Assembly: GCA_030608745.1 (NCBI GenBank)
Contig: JAUWDQ010000007.1
Span: 1-21,494, forward strand
Direction of reading: 5' to 3'
Origin: Pseudomonadota bacterium
GTDB taxonomy: Bacteria > Desulfobacterota > BSN033 > WVXP01 > G020346125
Length of the DNA stretch: 21,494 nucleotides
Shown here: positions 1 to 7,807 of the stretch, one piece after another
How the letters are laid out: each line of letters begins with the position of its first letter
Position numbering within the stretch: the stretch's first letter is position 1
Position numbers and translations under genes: made by a program
Notes under the pieces: generated by a model
Told to the model about the DNA's origin: nothing
Database searches by the model: none
The model's input: only the letters and a program-made list of their open reading frames with translations

Positions 1-62
1 GGGATATAGAAGCTGCTTGAAAACAGTAACATCAAACAAAGAAAATATTTAACAGGGTAAAT

Positions 63-166
63 CACTGCAGCGTACTTCTATGTACGCCTCATTCCTCAGG
101 ATTTGCGCGCCTTGCATCTGGATCTTTTTTCTTTGCCGTCTGATTCCGACTTTTTACAATGACGTC
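63..166. repeat. Partial copy (A) of a MITE-like dispersed repeat
   Basis: From about position 82 to 157 this stretch matches 15043-15118 with only scattered differences (shared pieces include TCCTCAGGATT, GCGCGCCTTGCATCTGGATC and CTTTGCCGTCTGATT). Its right end, read on the minus strand, is GACGTCATTGTAAAAAGTC, a diverged form of the terminal repeat of the complete copy at 14978-15128. A hairpin is kept at 70-87 (GCGTAC, loop TTCTAT, GTACGC). The left terminal repeat is not recognisable, so the copy is truncated or diverged. It overlaps the 3' end of the MFS gene. Confidence 0.75.
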
Positions 167-1396
167 AAACTTGTGTGTCAGGGAAAGGCTGGGTTTTAGC
201 AATAGTCCCATAACCGATATAATTACGGACAGGCTTGCGAGAAAACACGCCCCTATCAGAAAACTTCCAGTCAAATCCTTCATGGCTCCGATGATGAACG
301 GGCCTGCAAATCCACCTATCTCTGCTACACAGAAAAACATACCCCCCGCGGATCCCATGTATCTCGAGGATACTTCAGGAAGTTCCATCAGTATGAGCAC
401 CAATAGGGGAATAATGGGACAAAAGGATACACCGTAGAGGACCAACCCAGTAATGAGGAGGCTATCCGATGTCGTCGCTACTATCAATACAGCTATTGCG
501 GTCGCTAAAGCCATGAGGGCTACGATGCCTCCCCTTAAACGTGGTGCTACCAAACGGGGAACAACCAAGATCGTTGGAATAGCAACCAAGAGTGGAATGG
601 AAGCCGTGAAGCCTGCTATCTTCGGGGACAAACCGCCAGTTTCCAGAATCTTGGGAAGCCAGTCGTTGAAGCCGTGAGAAATGGCGAAGGATAAGAAACC
701 CATTATTAGGATGAGCTGGACGTTTCGTATGCCGATAAGGCCAGTGAATACCTTGGCGATGCTAGTGCCTTCTGTTGCCTCGGCCGACCTGACATCCCTG
801 GCCAGGAACCACCAAAAAAACGCAGCAAGAAAGGCCGGCAAGCTATAGCAAACAAAGGTAAGCCGCCAGCTATACCCGGTGAGGGGCATAACGACGCTGT
901 TTGCCGTGGAGTAGACGGTTAACCCCCCTATCCAAACTGCCGTGGTATAGATACCGACTGCCATCCCGCGCCCCTTTCCCCTGAACCACACGGAAATCGT
1001 TTTGGGACACCCAACGGATATCATAGGACCGCCTAAACCCAAAAGGGCTACGCAGAGGATCATACTCGCAAATCCGTTGGCAAAGTAACGGAGAAATTCT
1101 GAAAGGCCGATGATTGCAACGCCAACGAAAAGTGATTTACGTATACCCCACCTATCCATGACAGCACCACTCACTGCGGCAACCAGTATATAGGTCAGCG
1201 GCCACGCTGCAAAAATAATTCCCATCTGAGAATAAGAGATATTGAGGTCTTCGAGGATCGGAGTGACAAGAGGAGCTGTTGAGCGTATGACGACCCCAAA
1301 AACCCAGTACAAAATCGATACCAGGACCAGCATAACCCATCGATACCGCGTCCGATAGGGTTCTATCGCCTCTTTATCAAGCCAAGGTGACTCCAC
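89..1396 (-). CDS. Major facilitator superfamily transporter
   Basis: This 435-residue inner-membrane secondary carrier has about 12 hydrophobic segments, starting with WVMLVLVSILYWVFGVVIRS. The MFS signature is present after TM2 as DRWGIRKS, and a typical GYSWRLTFVCYSLPAF stretch lies in the middle of the first half. It resembles anion or organic-acid carriers of the MFS, but the substrate cannot be read from the sequence. The start is GTG, chosen because GGAGG (1407-1411) lies 10 bases upstream. Roughly the last 24 residues (VKSRNQTAKKKDPDARRANPEE and the residues just before) are encoded by a dispersed repeat, which also supplies the stop codon. The native C-terminus has therefore probably been replaced or extended. 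It has no cotranscribed neighbour in view; the gene downstream on the minus strand lies outside the window. Confidence 0.9.
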   Translation of the reverse strand: MESPWLDKEAIEPYRTRYRWVMLVLVSILYWVFGVVIRSTAPLVTPILEDLNISYSQMGIIFAAWPLTYILVAAVSGAVMDRWGIRKSLFVGVAIIGLSEFLRYFANGFASMILCVALLGLGGPMISVGCPKTISVWFRGKGRGMAVGIYTTAVWIGGLTVYSTANSVVMPLTGYSWRLTFVCYSLPAFLAAFFWWFLARDVRSAEATEGTSIAKVFTGLIGIRNVQLILIMGFLSFAISHGFNDWLPKILETGGLSPKIAGFTASIPLLVAIPTILVVPRLVAPRLRGGIVALMALATAIAVLIVATTSDSLLITGLVLYGVSFCPIIPLLVLILMELPEVSSRYMGSAGGMFFCVAEIGGFAGPFIIGAMKDLTGSFLIGACFLASLSVIISVMGLLLKPSLSLTHKFDVIVKSRNQTAKKKDPDARRANPEE

Positions 1397-1529
1397 GTAC
1401 AGATTGCCTCCAAAAGGAAAAGTGGGGGTCAGGTATTGATATTATAGAAATTAGAGAACATAGAAAGAGACCGGGAAATTTAGAGACTATGAGACCAGGG
1501 TTAGAGACTGAGAGATGACGAGATGAGAA

Positions 1530-1670
1530 CGTTCTTTGGTTTATCTCGTCCATCTGGTTTGTTTCGTTTATTTGGTTCATTTGGCTTGGATGGTTTAGAT
1601 CGTTTTGATCGTTACTTGAGTTTTTTCGGTACTCCCCTTCCCTGTTGGAAAACCCGCAAATCGACCTGCG
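1530..1670. repeat. Imperfect 9-bp G/T-rich tandem array with conserved 3' flank, locus 1
   Basis: Degenerate TTTGGTTTG-type units run from about 1530 to 1616. They are followed by a T run and GGTACTCCCCTTCCCT (1628-1643), then ACCTGCG (1664-1670). The same order and nearly the same spacing occur at 6427-6501. Read on the minus strand the array would encode Asn-Gln-rich triplets (NQI, NET, NQM), but there is no gene context for that. Confidence 0.65.
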
Positions 1671-1785
1671 TCCTTACCCTAATTTACTCTTTTCCTCGGC
1701 CTTTCCTAAATTGATCTTTTCCCGTGATCACGGTAGGGGAGACGTCCTCTTTTCGGCGGAGCCCAAGTTGCATGAGATGACTTCA

Positions 1786-1855
1786 GATGTCCCTCCATAC
1801 AGTAACCTCCCTACCTAAATGGTCGGGTTACTGTAATATAGGGTATCGGGACATC
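1786..1855. other. Two-step hairpin in intergenic DNA
   Basis: The outer arms are GATGTCCC (1786-1793) and GGGACATC (1848-1855). The inner arms are ACAGTAACC (1799-1807) and GGTTACTGT (1826-1834). Both pair perfectly, with asymmetric internal bulges and an 18-base loop. No T tract follows on either strand, so it is not a standard terminator. It could be a structured RNA or a degenerate mobile-element end. Confidence 0.5.
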
Positions 1856-1890
1856 CGTGAAATTTCAACAGTAGAACCAAACCTTTTCAA

Positions 1891-1917
1891 CAATGAAGTA
1901 GGGGCAGATCTTCATTG
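1891..1917. other. Perfect 8-bp hairpin
   Basis: CAATGAAG (1891-1898) and CTTCATTG (1910-1917) form a perfect stem with an 11-base loop. It lies 36 bases after the larger hairpin at 1786-1855. No T tract follows. Its function is unknown. Confidence 0.4.
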
Positions 1918-2060
1918 AACCTTTCAGGCAAACTAGGATTTCCAGGATATTGGAGATGGCTATTTTCTTAATTTAGGAAGGCCATACGCCCCTTGGCGAG
2001 GTACCAAAGAATTTTGGACCTATGAGTAATGTGGCTGATTATCTGAGGTTACCGTAAAGT

Positions 2061-2402
2061 TTAGGGGTTGGATTTTTTGGGTAGGGTAACGACGTTCTTA
2101 TGAACCCATTCTTGCGGTTTACCTTTTGCTACTTTCAGCTTATACCAGCTGTCCTTACGGGAAATATACTCGAGCCTTTCACCCTTGGTTGCCTTTCGAA
2201 TGATAGAGTATTTGGTTCCTGGTCCTCTCCTTATGTTGCACGTGGTTTTTGCGTGCACGAACTGAGATGGTTTCTCTGAAATGCTCCGCCTCACACGAGT
2301 AGTAGAAGATTCGGTTACAGCCTTCGGCTTGTCCGACAAATCCTCGCCACACGATACCAACAAAACGAGGGCCAATAGGCTTCCCACCACAAATTTTTTC
2401 AT
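2061..2402 (-). CDS. Small lipoprotein with a bacterial SH3 domain
   Basis: The 113-residue product has a lipoprotein signal: MKK, a hydrophobic stretch (VVGSLLALVLL), then the lipobox L15-V16-S17-C18. After a Ser/Thr/Lys-rich linker (about 19-47), residues 48-107 form an SH3b domain recognisable from CNIRRGPGTKYSIIRKATKG and the closing WVHKNVV. Such domains usually bind cell-wall peptides or act as protein-protein modules in the envelope. The lipid anchor indicates a membrane-bound periplasmic location. The ATG is preceded by GGGAG about 6 bases upstream. It has no obvious operon partner: about 660 bases separate it from the next minus-strand gene. Fold assignment is firm; the cellular role is not known. 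Confidence 0.85.
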   Translation of the reverse strand: MKKFVVGSLLALVLLVSCGEDLSDKPKAVTESSTTRVRRSISEKPSQFVHAKTTCNIRRGPGTKYSIIRKATKGERLEYISRKDSWYKLKVAKGKPQEWVHKNVVTLPKKSNP

Positions 2403-2647
2403 TTCCTACTCCCTTCAACCCCGCCCCCCCACGCAAGGGGAAGTTCCACCGCACCTTCATAGATGGTTCTTGCTTGTCAGAGATCGATCTTCCGCAAGTT
2501 ACGAATTTGAAGGTAAAACCTTATTTTAATTGATTACTACAAATCTCGTGCCAATGTCAAAGATTAGCTGAGATGGTTTTTAAGGTGGGATTACTGAGAC
2601 CGAATTTCGACATAAGGGGGAACGTTTGTTTGCGGAAAAGGAAAAAT

Positions 2648-3529
2648 CTACATCTTCTCGGCTCTTATACGTCTGAGTTCGGCCAGGACCATGCCAATCA
2701 CCATGAGTATGCCCCCGGCCAGAGCAACTCCTGAAAGCTTTTCCCCTCCATAGAATCGCGCAGTGATCGCGCAGAAGACAGACTCCATTAACAGAATCAG
2801 GGCGGCCCTGGGCGGCGGGGTAAATCGCTGGGCCCTCGTCTGGGCCACAAACGCAAAAACCGTGGCCAAAAGTCCCGTAAAGATCACGCTCTTCCAGACA
2901 GAAAGAGGGATACCGGATGGAATAGACGATAGAGAAAAAATCGCAAATGGCAAGCTGAAAAGGGCCACTACCCCTATCTGCACGGTGGCCAGGAGATAAA
3001 CGTCCATGATGGGGGCATATTTCCCAGTACAAAGGATGTGCAGGGCATAACAAATGGCACAGGCCAGGACCAAAACGTCACCTCGGTTGAATCCATCCCT
3101 ATACGCACCAGTCAGGAGGAGAAGGCCGACCGTGGCAATAAAAATCCCAAGGAGCGTGAGACGCTTGGGGATCTGCTTGAAAAGGACGATGGAGAAGATC
3201 GGGACAAAGATGACATTGAGCCCGGTGATGAAACCCGCATTGGAGGCTGAAGTGTAGGCAAGGCCCGTGGTTTGAAAGGCATAGGCCAAAAACAAAAAAA
3301 CCCCCAAAACAGTGCCAGAGATGACTATGAATTTATCGAGCCTGAGAAGTTTCTTGGCAAAGATCAGAATCATAAAGACAAACGACAGCGTAAACCGCAA
3401 AAAGAGAAAAGGATAGACTCCCACTTCGGCGATAGCCTGCTTAACCATGATGAACGTGAATCCCCAAACAAAAGCCACCAGCAGCAATACAAAGTCAGCA
3501 GTTATCGAGGCATCTTTTTTAAATCCCAT
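2648..3529 (-). CDS. EamA-type (DMT superfamily) membrane transporter
   Basis: This 293-residue protein has about 10 transmembrane helices in two EamA repeats. The first begins FVLLLVAFVWGFTFIMVKQA. The second includes SVWKSVIFTGLLATVFAFVAQ and the end-of-repeat ALILLMESVFCAITARFYGGEKLSG, both characteristic of the family. Members export amino acids, metabolites or drugs across the inner membrane; the substrate is not predictable here. The start at 3529 was chosen over an upstream in-frame ATG at 3685 because GGAGG sits 6 bases before it and because the extra 52 residues are not family-like. The length agrees with the usual 280-310 residues. It appears to be monocistronic. Confidence 0.9.
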   Translation of the reverse strand: MGFKKDASITADFVLLLVAFVWGFTFIMVKQAIAEVGVYPFLFLRFTLSFVFMILIFAKKLLRLDKFIVISGTVLGVFLFLAYAFQTTGLAYTSASNAGFITGLNVIFVPIFSIVLFKQIPKRLTLLGIFIATVGLLLLTGAYRDGFNRGDVLVLACAICYALHILCTGKYAPIMDVYLLATVQIGVVALFSLPFAIFSLSSIPSGIPLSVWKSVIFTGLLATVFAFVAQTRAQRFTPPPRAALILLMESVFCAITARFYGGEKLSGVALAGGILMVIGMVLAELRRIRAEKM

Positions 3530-3918
3530 GTATTTCCTCCAGTGCCTTGGACAAAATACCAGCCAGATGTGTGTTTCGTCAAGATTCCGAATCCCGTCAA
3601 CAACCAGCGAGGGGGCCAAAGGCTGGAGGCAGGTAATGACATCACAGAAATTACTATGCGTTCTCGGCCGGCTAATCATAAGCATAGGGGGGGAATTTCA
3701 ACATTTAAAGATTGAGTTGAATTAATTCCATAAGGTTGAATTGGTTAATTGGTTGGGGAAAACTTAGACCTTCACCATCGAGCACCGAGGTGGGGCCTAT
3801 GGGGCTTTGAAGACTGGCCGCCCACCCAGACACATCGACGGATTCCGCCTTGTCTTTTCTCATTGGTTTTGATAGTAATAATACCATTGAGACTATTCGA
3901 GAATAATGCACAAATCCT
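3530..3918. other. Intergenic region between divergent genes
   Basis: This 389-base stretch lies between the EamA gene (minus) and the first radical SAM gene (plus) and must hold both promoters. No gene or clear promoter is recognised. At 3733-3757 there is a short GGTTGAATT, GGTTAATT, GGTTGGGG series that may be a degraded fragment of the G/T-rich 9-bp array found elsewhere in the window. Confidence 0.4.
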
Positions 3919-5112
3919 ATGAGTGAGCCTTTTACAAATCACATGGGAAATAGTATGAAGGGCCGAACTATCCTCGAGCCCGGCATGACGAAACGGGAAT
4001 TCCTGAAGTTTTGCGGGGTGAGTTTCTGCGCCCTTTCTGCCGCCCAACTCTTTGGTCCTCCGAAGCCCGTTCGGGCACAAATGCCCCAGAAAGGCCTCAT
4101 CAAGACAAAGCTCTCCCCCTACTTTACTTCCCTGGGTGGAGGGGATATTCAGTGTGAACTGTGCCCCAAACAATGTCGTGTCCGTAGGGGGGAAAGAGGC
4201 GCTTGTCGAGTCCGTGAGAATCGGGATGGGAAATGCTACAGCCTGGTCTACGCGAATCCATGTGCCTTCCATCCGGATCCCATCGAGAAGAACCCCTTTT
4301 TCCATGTACTTCCCGGAACCTGGTCCCTTTCGCTGGCAACGGCGGGGTGCAATTTCACGTGCAAGTTCTGCCAGACGTGGGAAATTTCCCAGGCCTCCCC
4401 TGAGGACGTGTTCAGCTACGAGATCCTACCTGAGCTTGTGGTGAAAAGGGCCAAACAGATGAGGACCCGTTCCGTCTCTTACACCTATGTGGAACCAATA
4501 ATCTTTTATGAATACATGGTAGAGGTTGGTTTCCTTGCAAAGAAGGCGGGCCTTCTGAGCCTCATCCACTCCAATGGCTTCATCAATCCGGATCCACTCA
4601 GAAACCTGTCCAAAGTAATAGACGGGGCCAATATCGATCTGAAGGCGTTTACGGATGAGTTCTATCGAGAATTGTGCGGCGGAGAACTGAACCCGGTGCT
4701 CGAAACCCTGAAGACGTTGAGGCAGGAGAAGATCCACATGGAGATCACAAACCTCATCATTCCCACAAAGAATGAGGACATGTCGCTGGTAAGGGAGATG
4801 TGTCTCTGGATAAAAAAAGAACTGGGCACAGATACCCCACTCCACTTTTCCCGCTTCTACCCCTTGTACAAGCTCAAGAATCTCCCCCCAACGCCGGTTT
4901 CGACGCTGGAAGAAGCCCGGGCAGTGGCCCTGTCAGCTGGCCTTGAGTACGTCTATATCGGGAACGTGCCGGGCCATGAGGGAGAGAATACCTTCTGCCC
5001 CCAGTGCAAGAAAATGATCATCCAGCGAACGGGATACATGGTTGGAGAGGTGCACCTGAAGGGAGGGAAGTGCGAGTACTGCGGAAAGCCGATACCTGGT
5101 ATTTGGGCTTGA
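3919..5112 (+). CDS. AmrS-like radical SAM protein with Tat-like leader
   Basis: This 397-residue protein belongs to the radical SAM superfamily, PflA/AmrS group (COG1180, the radical SAM member of the AmmeMemoRadiSam families). The SAM/[4Fe-4S] motif is C144-x3-C148-x2-C151 (CNFTCKFCQTW). An N-terminal cysteine set (C79, C82, C86, C96, in CELCPKQCR) and a C-terminal CPQCKK/CEYCGK zinc-ribbon-like pair are also typical. Conserved IHSNGF and IDLKAF segments support the assignment. The reaction is unknown for the family. The N-terminus (TKREFLKFCGVSFCALSAA) looks like a Tat leader with Lys-Arg in place of Arg-Arg. The start is uncertain: ATGs at 3919, 3943, 3955 and 3985 are in frame and none has a strong ribosome-binding site; 3985 would put the leader at the very N-terminus. 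AMMECR1 and Memo partners are not in the window. Confidence 0.85.
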   Translation: MSEPFTNHMGNSMKGRTILEPGMTKREFLKFCGVSFCALSAAQLFGPPKPVRAQMPQKGLIKTKLSPYFTSLGGGDIQCELCPKQCRVRRGERGACRVRENRDGKCYSLVYANPCAFHPDPIEKNPFFHVLPGTWSLSLATAGCNFTCKFCQTWEISQASPEDVFSYEILPELVVKRAKQMRTRSVSYTYVEPIIFYEYMVEVGFLAKKAGLLSLIHSNGFINPDPLRNLSKVIDGANIDLKAFTDEFYRELCGGELNPVLETLKTLRQEKIHMEITNLIIPTKNEDMSLVREMCLWIKKELGTDTPLHFSRFYPLYKLKNLPPTPVSTLEEARAVALSAGLEYVYIGNVPGHEGENTFCPQCKKMIIQRTGYMVGEVHLKGGKCEYCGKPIPGIWA

Positions 5113-5125
5113 GCGCTTAAGCGCT
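5112..5125. other. Perfect 14-base palindrome at the end of the AmrS-like gene
   Basis: AGCGCTTAAGCGCT begins on the last base of the stop codon. It could fold as a 5-bp stem with a TTAA loop and is followed by ACTTTT, which would be only a weak terminator. It could also be a protein-binding site. Confidence 0.35.
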
Positions 5126-5163
5126 ACTTTTGGTGCTGCAGTTTGAATGATGGAGTTACGCTC

Positions 5164-5256
5164 ATGGATAAGGGTGTTCGCCATAAAATCAGGAAACTCC
5201 CCTTCAAGAACCTTGACAAGATGACAAGGGAGAAACTTTTTAGAGAAGAGGGGTAG
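5164..5256 (+). CDS. Possible 30-residue basic peptide ORF
   Basis: An ATG at 5164 preceded by GGAG with 8 bases spacing opens a 30-codon frame ending in TAG. The peptide is strongly basic (MDKGVRHKIRKLP, then FKNLDKMTREKLFREEG) and matches no family I recognise. It lies 51 bases after the AmrS-like gene on the same strand and just before the 3' end of the convergent second radical SAM gene. It could be a chance frame or a remnant. A peptide substrate of a radical SAM enzyme is conceivable, but it has no Cys/Gly-rich or other typical core. Confidence 0.2.
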   Translation: MDKGVRHKIRKLPFKNLDKMTREKLFREEG

Positions 5257-5269
5257 CCTTGTGAGGAAT

Positions 5270-6322
5270 CTAGCTTGACCGGCGGTGGCGGTAGAATTCA
5301 TAGACCGCCACGGACTTAGGGTCAAGGTTGGTCAAGCTGGATTGTTTAGCCCACTCTATTGCTTCCAGGAATTCATTCACGGTGATCCCGCGGGAGATTT
5401 TCGGATATTCATAGGCTTTATATTCCACCCGGTATTGGGGCATGATGTTCACGTAGGTGGATTTGGGAAGATTCTGGGCCACCCATTTGACGAATTTCTC
5501 GGTCCCGGCCACCCGGTTGGGCATGACCAGGTGTCGAATCATCAGCCCGCGAAGGGCAATTTCATTGCTATCAGTCTTAAGTACCCCCACCTGCCGGTTC
5601 ATTTCGATGATCGCTTTGGCCGTCACCTCGGGATAGTCCGAAGCCCCTGATGAATATTTCGCCGCCTGATCACCATCCATAAATTTCATATCCGGCATAT
5701 AGATATCCACAATGCCATCCAAGAGCTTCACGATCTCCAAGCGCTCGTAGCCGCTGGTATTGTACACCAGGGGAAGGCGGAGTCCTTTTTTCAAGGCAAT
5801 CCGCGTTGCATTGAGGATGTTGGGCATGACGTGGGTGGGTGTGACCAGGTTGATATTATGGCAGCCGGTCTCCTGGAGGTAGAGCATCATGCCCGCCAGG
5901 TCTTCATCCTCAATTTCCTTTCCCTTTCCCTCGTGGGCGATGGGCCAGTTCTGGCAGAAGATACAGCGGAGATTGCAGTTGGAAAAGAAGATGGTACCAG
6001 ACCCATAGTTTCCCACCAATGATACCTCCTCGCCAAAATGTGGGTGAGCGCCGAAAACTACGGGTTTCAACGGAGCCCGGCAGAACCCTTTTTCGCCCTT
6101 TTGTCGATTTACCCCGCACTGCCGGGGACAGAGGTGGCAATCTTCAAAGATGCTGTAAGCTTCCTCGATCTTCCGGGCAAATTTCCCCTCTTCCTCGAGC
6201 TTCGCATAGGCTGGACGCCATGCCTCTTCCTTTTTGGTTGCATAAAGGGGGGCGGGATAAAAGAGCAGCGTGCCCCCCAGGAGGAGAGTACGTTTGATAA
6301 AATCCCTACGCGTAGTTTCCAT
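5270..6322 (-). CDS. PflX-like radical SAM protein with Tat signal
   Basis: This 350-residue protein resembles the COG1313 (PflX) group of radical SAM proteins. The cluster motif is C116-x3-C120-x2-C123 (CNLRCIFCQNW), preceded by a second cysteine set C62, C65, C69 and C81 (DCHLCPRQCG, GFCRAP). VTPTHVMPNI, YNTSGYE and DIYMPDMKF are family-typical strands. The first 30 residues form a real Tat signal: TTRRDFIKR followed by a hydrophobic run and a possible cleavage region near APLYA. That suggests export or anchoring of an enzyme class normally found in the cytoplasm. The start ATG has GGGAGG 7 bases upstream. The gene is convergent with the AmrS-like gene. The substrate is unknown. Confidence 0.88.
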   Translation of the reverse strand: METTRRDFIKRTLLLGGTLLFYPAPLYATKKEEAWRPAYAKLEEEGKFARKIEEAYSIFEDCHLCPRQCGVNRQKGEKGFCRAPLKPVVFGAHPHFGEEVSLVGNYGSGTIFFSNCNLRCIFCQNWPIAHEGKGKEIEDEDLAGMMLYLQETGCHNINLVTPTHVMPNILNATRIALKKGLRLPLVYNTSGYERLEIVKLLDGIVDIYMPDMKFMDGDQAAKYSSGASDYPEVTAKAIIEMNRQVGVLKTDSNEIALRGLMIRHLVMPNRVAGTEKFVKWVAQNLPKSTYVNIMPQYRVEYKAYEYPKISRGITVNEFLEAIEWAKQSSLTNLDPKSVAVYEFYRHRRSS

Positions 6323-6785
6323 ACCTTACCCTCCCTGAGATCAAGGGCCTAGGGCCTTTCCTTCATGAATCAAACAGCATATTAGCATACTGTGATTACT
6401 CTGTAAATATATTTTCTACGGGAAGGTTCTTTGGTTTGTTTGGTTTGTTTGGTTTTTTTGGTACTGCCCTTCCCTATCGAATTCCCCTAGACCAACCTGC
6501 GCCATTCCTCAGATTAATTGAAATGCTAATAAAAGGAGCACATAATGCCCTGATCCCCATCAGATCTCAATCAAATTTGGTACGTATAGCAACTTGAAAT
6601 TGAGGATCAAGATTACACGGATGCAATGGGTATTATGGATGGCAAAGTTAGAGATGTTTAGACAAGCACGTAAAAGTCTATCGATTCACCAAAAATGGTG
6701 ATACAATCATTCGCAAGGATTTCATTTCTTAAAACCAATGATGACGATGGCTGCAAAACCCAGCTACCGACGGAGGAAATAGCTT
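6323..6785. other. Intergenic region with a 9-bp array
   Basis: This region separates divergent genes and holds the G/T-rich array at 6427-6501. The remaining bases show no gene I can defend. A short frame ending in TAG at about 6660 (reading EDQDYTDAMGIMDGKVRDV before the stop) looks faintly like the tail of a protein but has no recognisable family. Confidence 0.4.
6427..6501. repeat. 9-bp G/T-rich tandem array with conserved 3' flank, locus 2
   Basis: Three nearly exact TTTGGTTTG units are followed by a T run and GGTACTGCCCTTCCCT (6460-6475), then ACCTGCG (6495-6501). The flank matches locus 1 at 15 of 16 bases in the first block and exactly in the second. The distance between the blocks differs by a single base. 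Confidence 0.75.
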
Positions 6786-7562
6786 ATGGATTCGAACCTC
6801 AAAGAAAAATTTATCAGGCTCTGGAAAAAGTACCTCGATGGGGCAGAGCTACCCATGGTCTTTTACTACACCCAAGAGGCAGAATCCGCCCACATGGTGA
6901 AACCTCCAAAAGGGCACAAGTGTGTAATCGCTGATTTGTCCACGGTGCGAAACGGTAAGTCTCTCTGTTTTAATGCCGATTCTATCGGCTGCGCCGGTGG
7001 AAGAAGGTATTTCGGGTTTTCCCACGAGATTATGCCAGAATTCGAATACTTCCTTTCCTGCGGAATACCCGGGAAGCTCGAGGGAGAACGCTACAAAAAA
7101 TCTCCAGAACTTGTCAAAGAGGCGATGAAGGAGATGCCTGGGTTCAGGGCACCCGCCAGGTACATCGTCTTCAAACCGTGGGATATGCTCGCCGAGCGGG
7201 AAGAGCCAGACGTGGTTGTCCTCTTTGCACGGCCTGATGTTTTATCCGGCCTCTTTACTCTCGCAAACTTTGATGAGGCAGACCCAAACGCAGTTTTCGC
7301 ACCATTTGCTGCTGGGTGCGGCTCCATTGTTCAGTATCCCTACCTCGAAAAGGGATCTCAGCGCCCTAGGGGTGTTCTCGGAATGTTTGATGTTTCGGCA
7401 CGCCCGTGGGTTCCAGAGGATCTCCTCACCTTTTCCATCCCCATGAATAAGTTCGTCCGGATGGTTGAGAACATGGAAGAAAGCTTTCTCATCACGCCGT
7501 CTTGGGCCAAGGTGGGTAAACGGATCAATCAAGCGGAAAAAGGGAGTCAATCTCAATCTTAG
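6786..7562 (+). CDS. DUF169 family protein
   Basis: This 258-residue soluble protein matches DUF169 (COG2043) along its length. The evidence is the family pattern of a helical start (LKEKFIRLWKKYLDG), PMVFYY, GCAGGRRYFGF, the middle VLFARPDVLSGLFTLANF, the conserved GCGSIVQYPYLE and the closing PMNKFVRMVENMEESFLITPSW. The function of DUF169 proteins is not established; they are common in anaerobic bacteria and archaea. No signal peptide or membrane segment is visible. The start is well supported by GGAGG, 8 bases before the ATG. It is convergent with the oxidoreductase gene, and the remnant of an MtrA-like gene lies directly downstream on the opposite strand. Confidence 0.88.
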   Translation: MDSNLKEKFIRLWKKYLDGAELPMVFYYTQEAESAHMVKPPKGHKCVIADLSTVRNGKSLCFNADSIGCAGGRRYFGFSHEIMPEFEYFLSCGIPGKLEGERYKKSPELVKEAMKEMPGFRAPARYIVFKPWDMLAEREEPDVVVLFARPDVLSGLFTLANFDEADPNAVFAPFAAGCGSIVQYPYLEKGSQRPRGVLGMFDVSARPWVPEDLLTFSIPMNKFVRMVENMEESFLITPSWAKVGKRINQAEKGSQSQS

Positions 7563-7592
7563 GCTGTATAAGGACTCTCTCAGAGAAGGTCG

Positions 7593-7769
7593 ACCAGAGA
7601 GCACTGCCCCACTTTCTATTGCAGCCCTCACAAGCTTCTCAAGATCAGAAGGTATCTTATCTGCGTCACAGTTCAAGATAATAGCTACAGCGACTGGAGA
7701 AAAATCGTTCCCCCTGATATACCTACCTTCCTCTGGAGGATACTCCGGATGCGGACTCACTTTTAACAT
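7593..7769 (-). pseudogene. 5' fragment of an MtrA-like (DUF4346-type) protein gene
   Basis: The minus-strand frame from the ATG at 7769 encodes about 59 residues that resemble the N-terminus of MtrA-like proteins (tetrahydromethanopterin S-methyltransferase subunit A and bacterial relatives): YPPEEGRYIRGNDFSPVAVA, then AAIESGAVLSG. In intact members this is followed by a TENxGxEK segment. Here the similarity stops at about 7593 and the frame runs on into the antisense of the DUF169 gene, so the remaining two thirds of the gene are missing. The family assignment rests on recalled family patterns, not a search. It is probably a deletion or rearrangement scar. The fragment ends about 30 bases from the DUF169 stop, so the breakpoint is sharp. 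Confidence 0.6.
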
Positions 7770-7807
7770 CTTTGGTCTCTATGTCGAAAGAGTGAAATAC
7801 CTACCCT

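Larger units (their letters stand above)
1397..2060. other. Long intergenic region rich in repeats and inverted repeats
   Basis: No convincing gene is seen. The region holds, in order, the ribosome-binding site of the MFS gene, a 20-base motif shared with 17151-17170 (here 1423-1442), a G/T-rich 9-bp array (about 1530-1616), a flank of that array conserved at another locus (1628-1670), a perfect 12-base palindrome CCGTGATCACGG (1722-1733), a two-step hairpin (1786-1855) and a second hairpin (1891-1917). Confidence 0.6.

Noticed and set aside
6595..6660. Short frame resembling the tail of a protein upstream of DUF169
   Set aside because: It is preceded closely by a stop, has no recognisable family and is too short to separate from chance.
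7242..7592. Continuation of the MtrA-like frame into the DUF169 gene
   Set aside because: The residues after 7593 are the antisense of DUF169 and do not resemble MtrA, so only the 5' part is counted.
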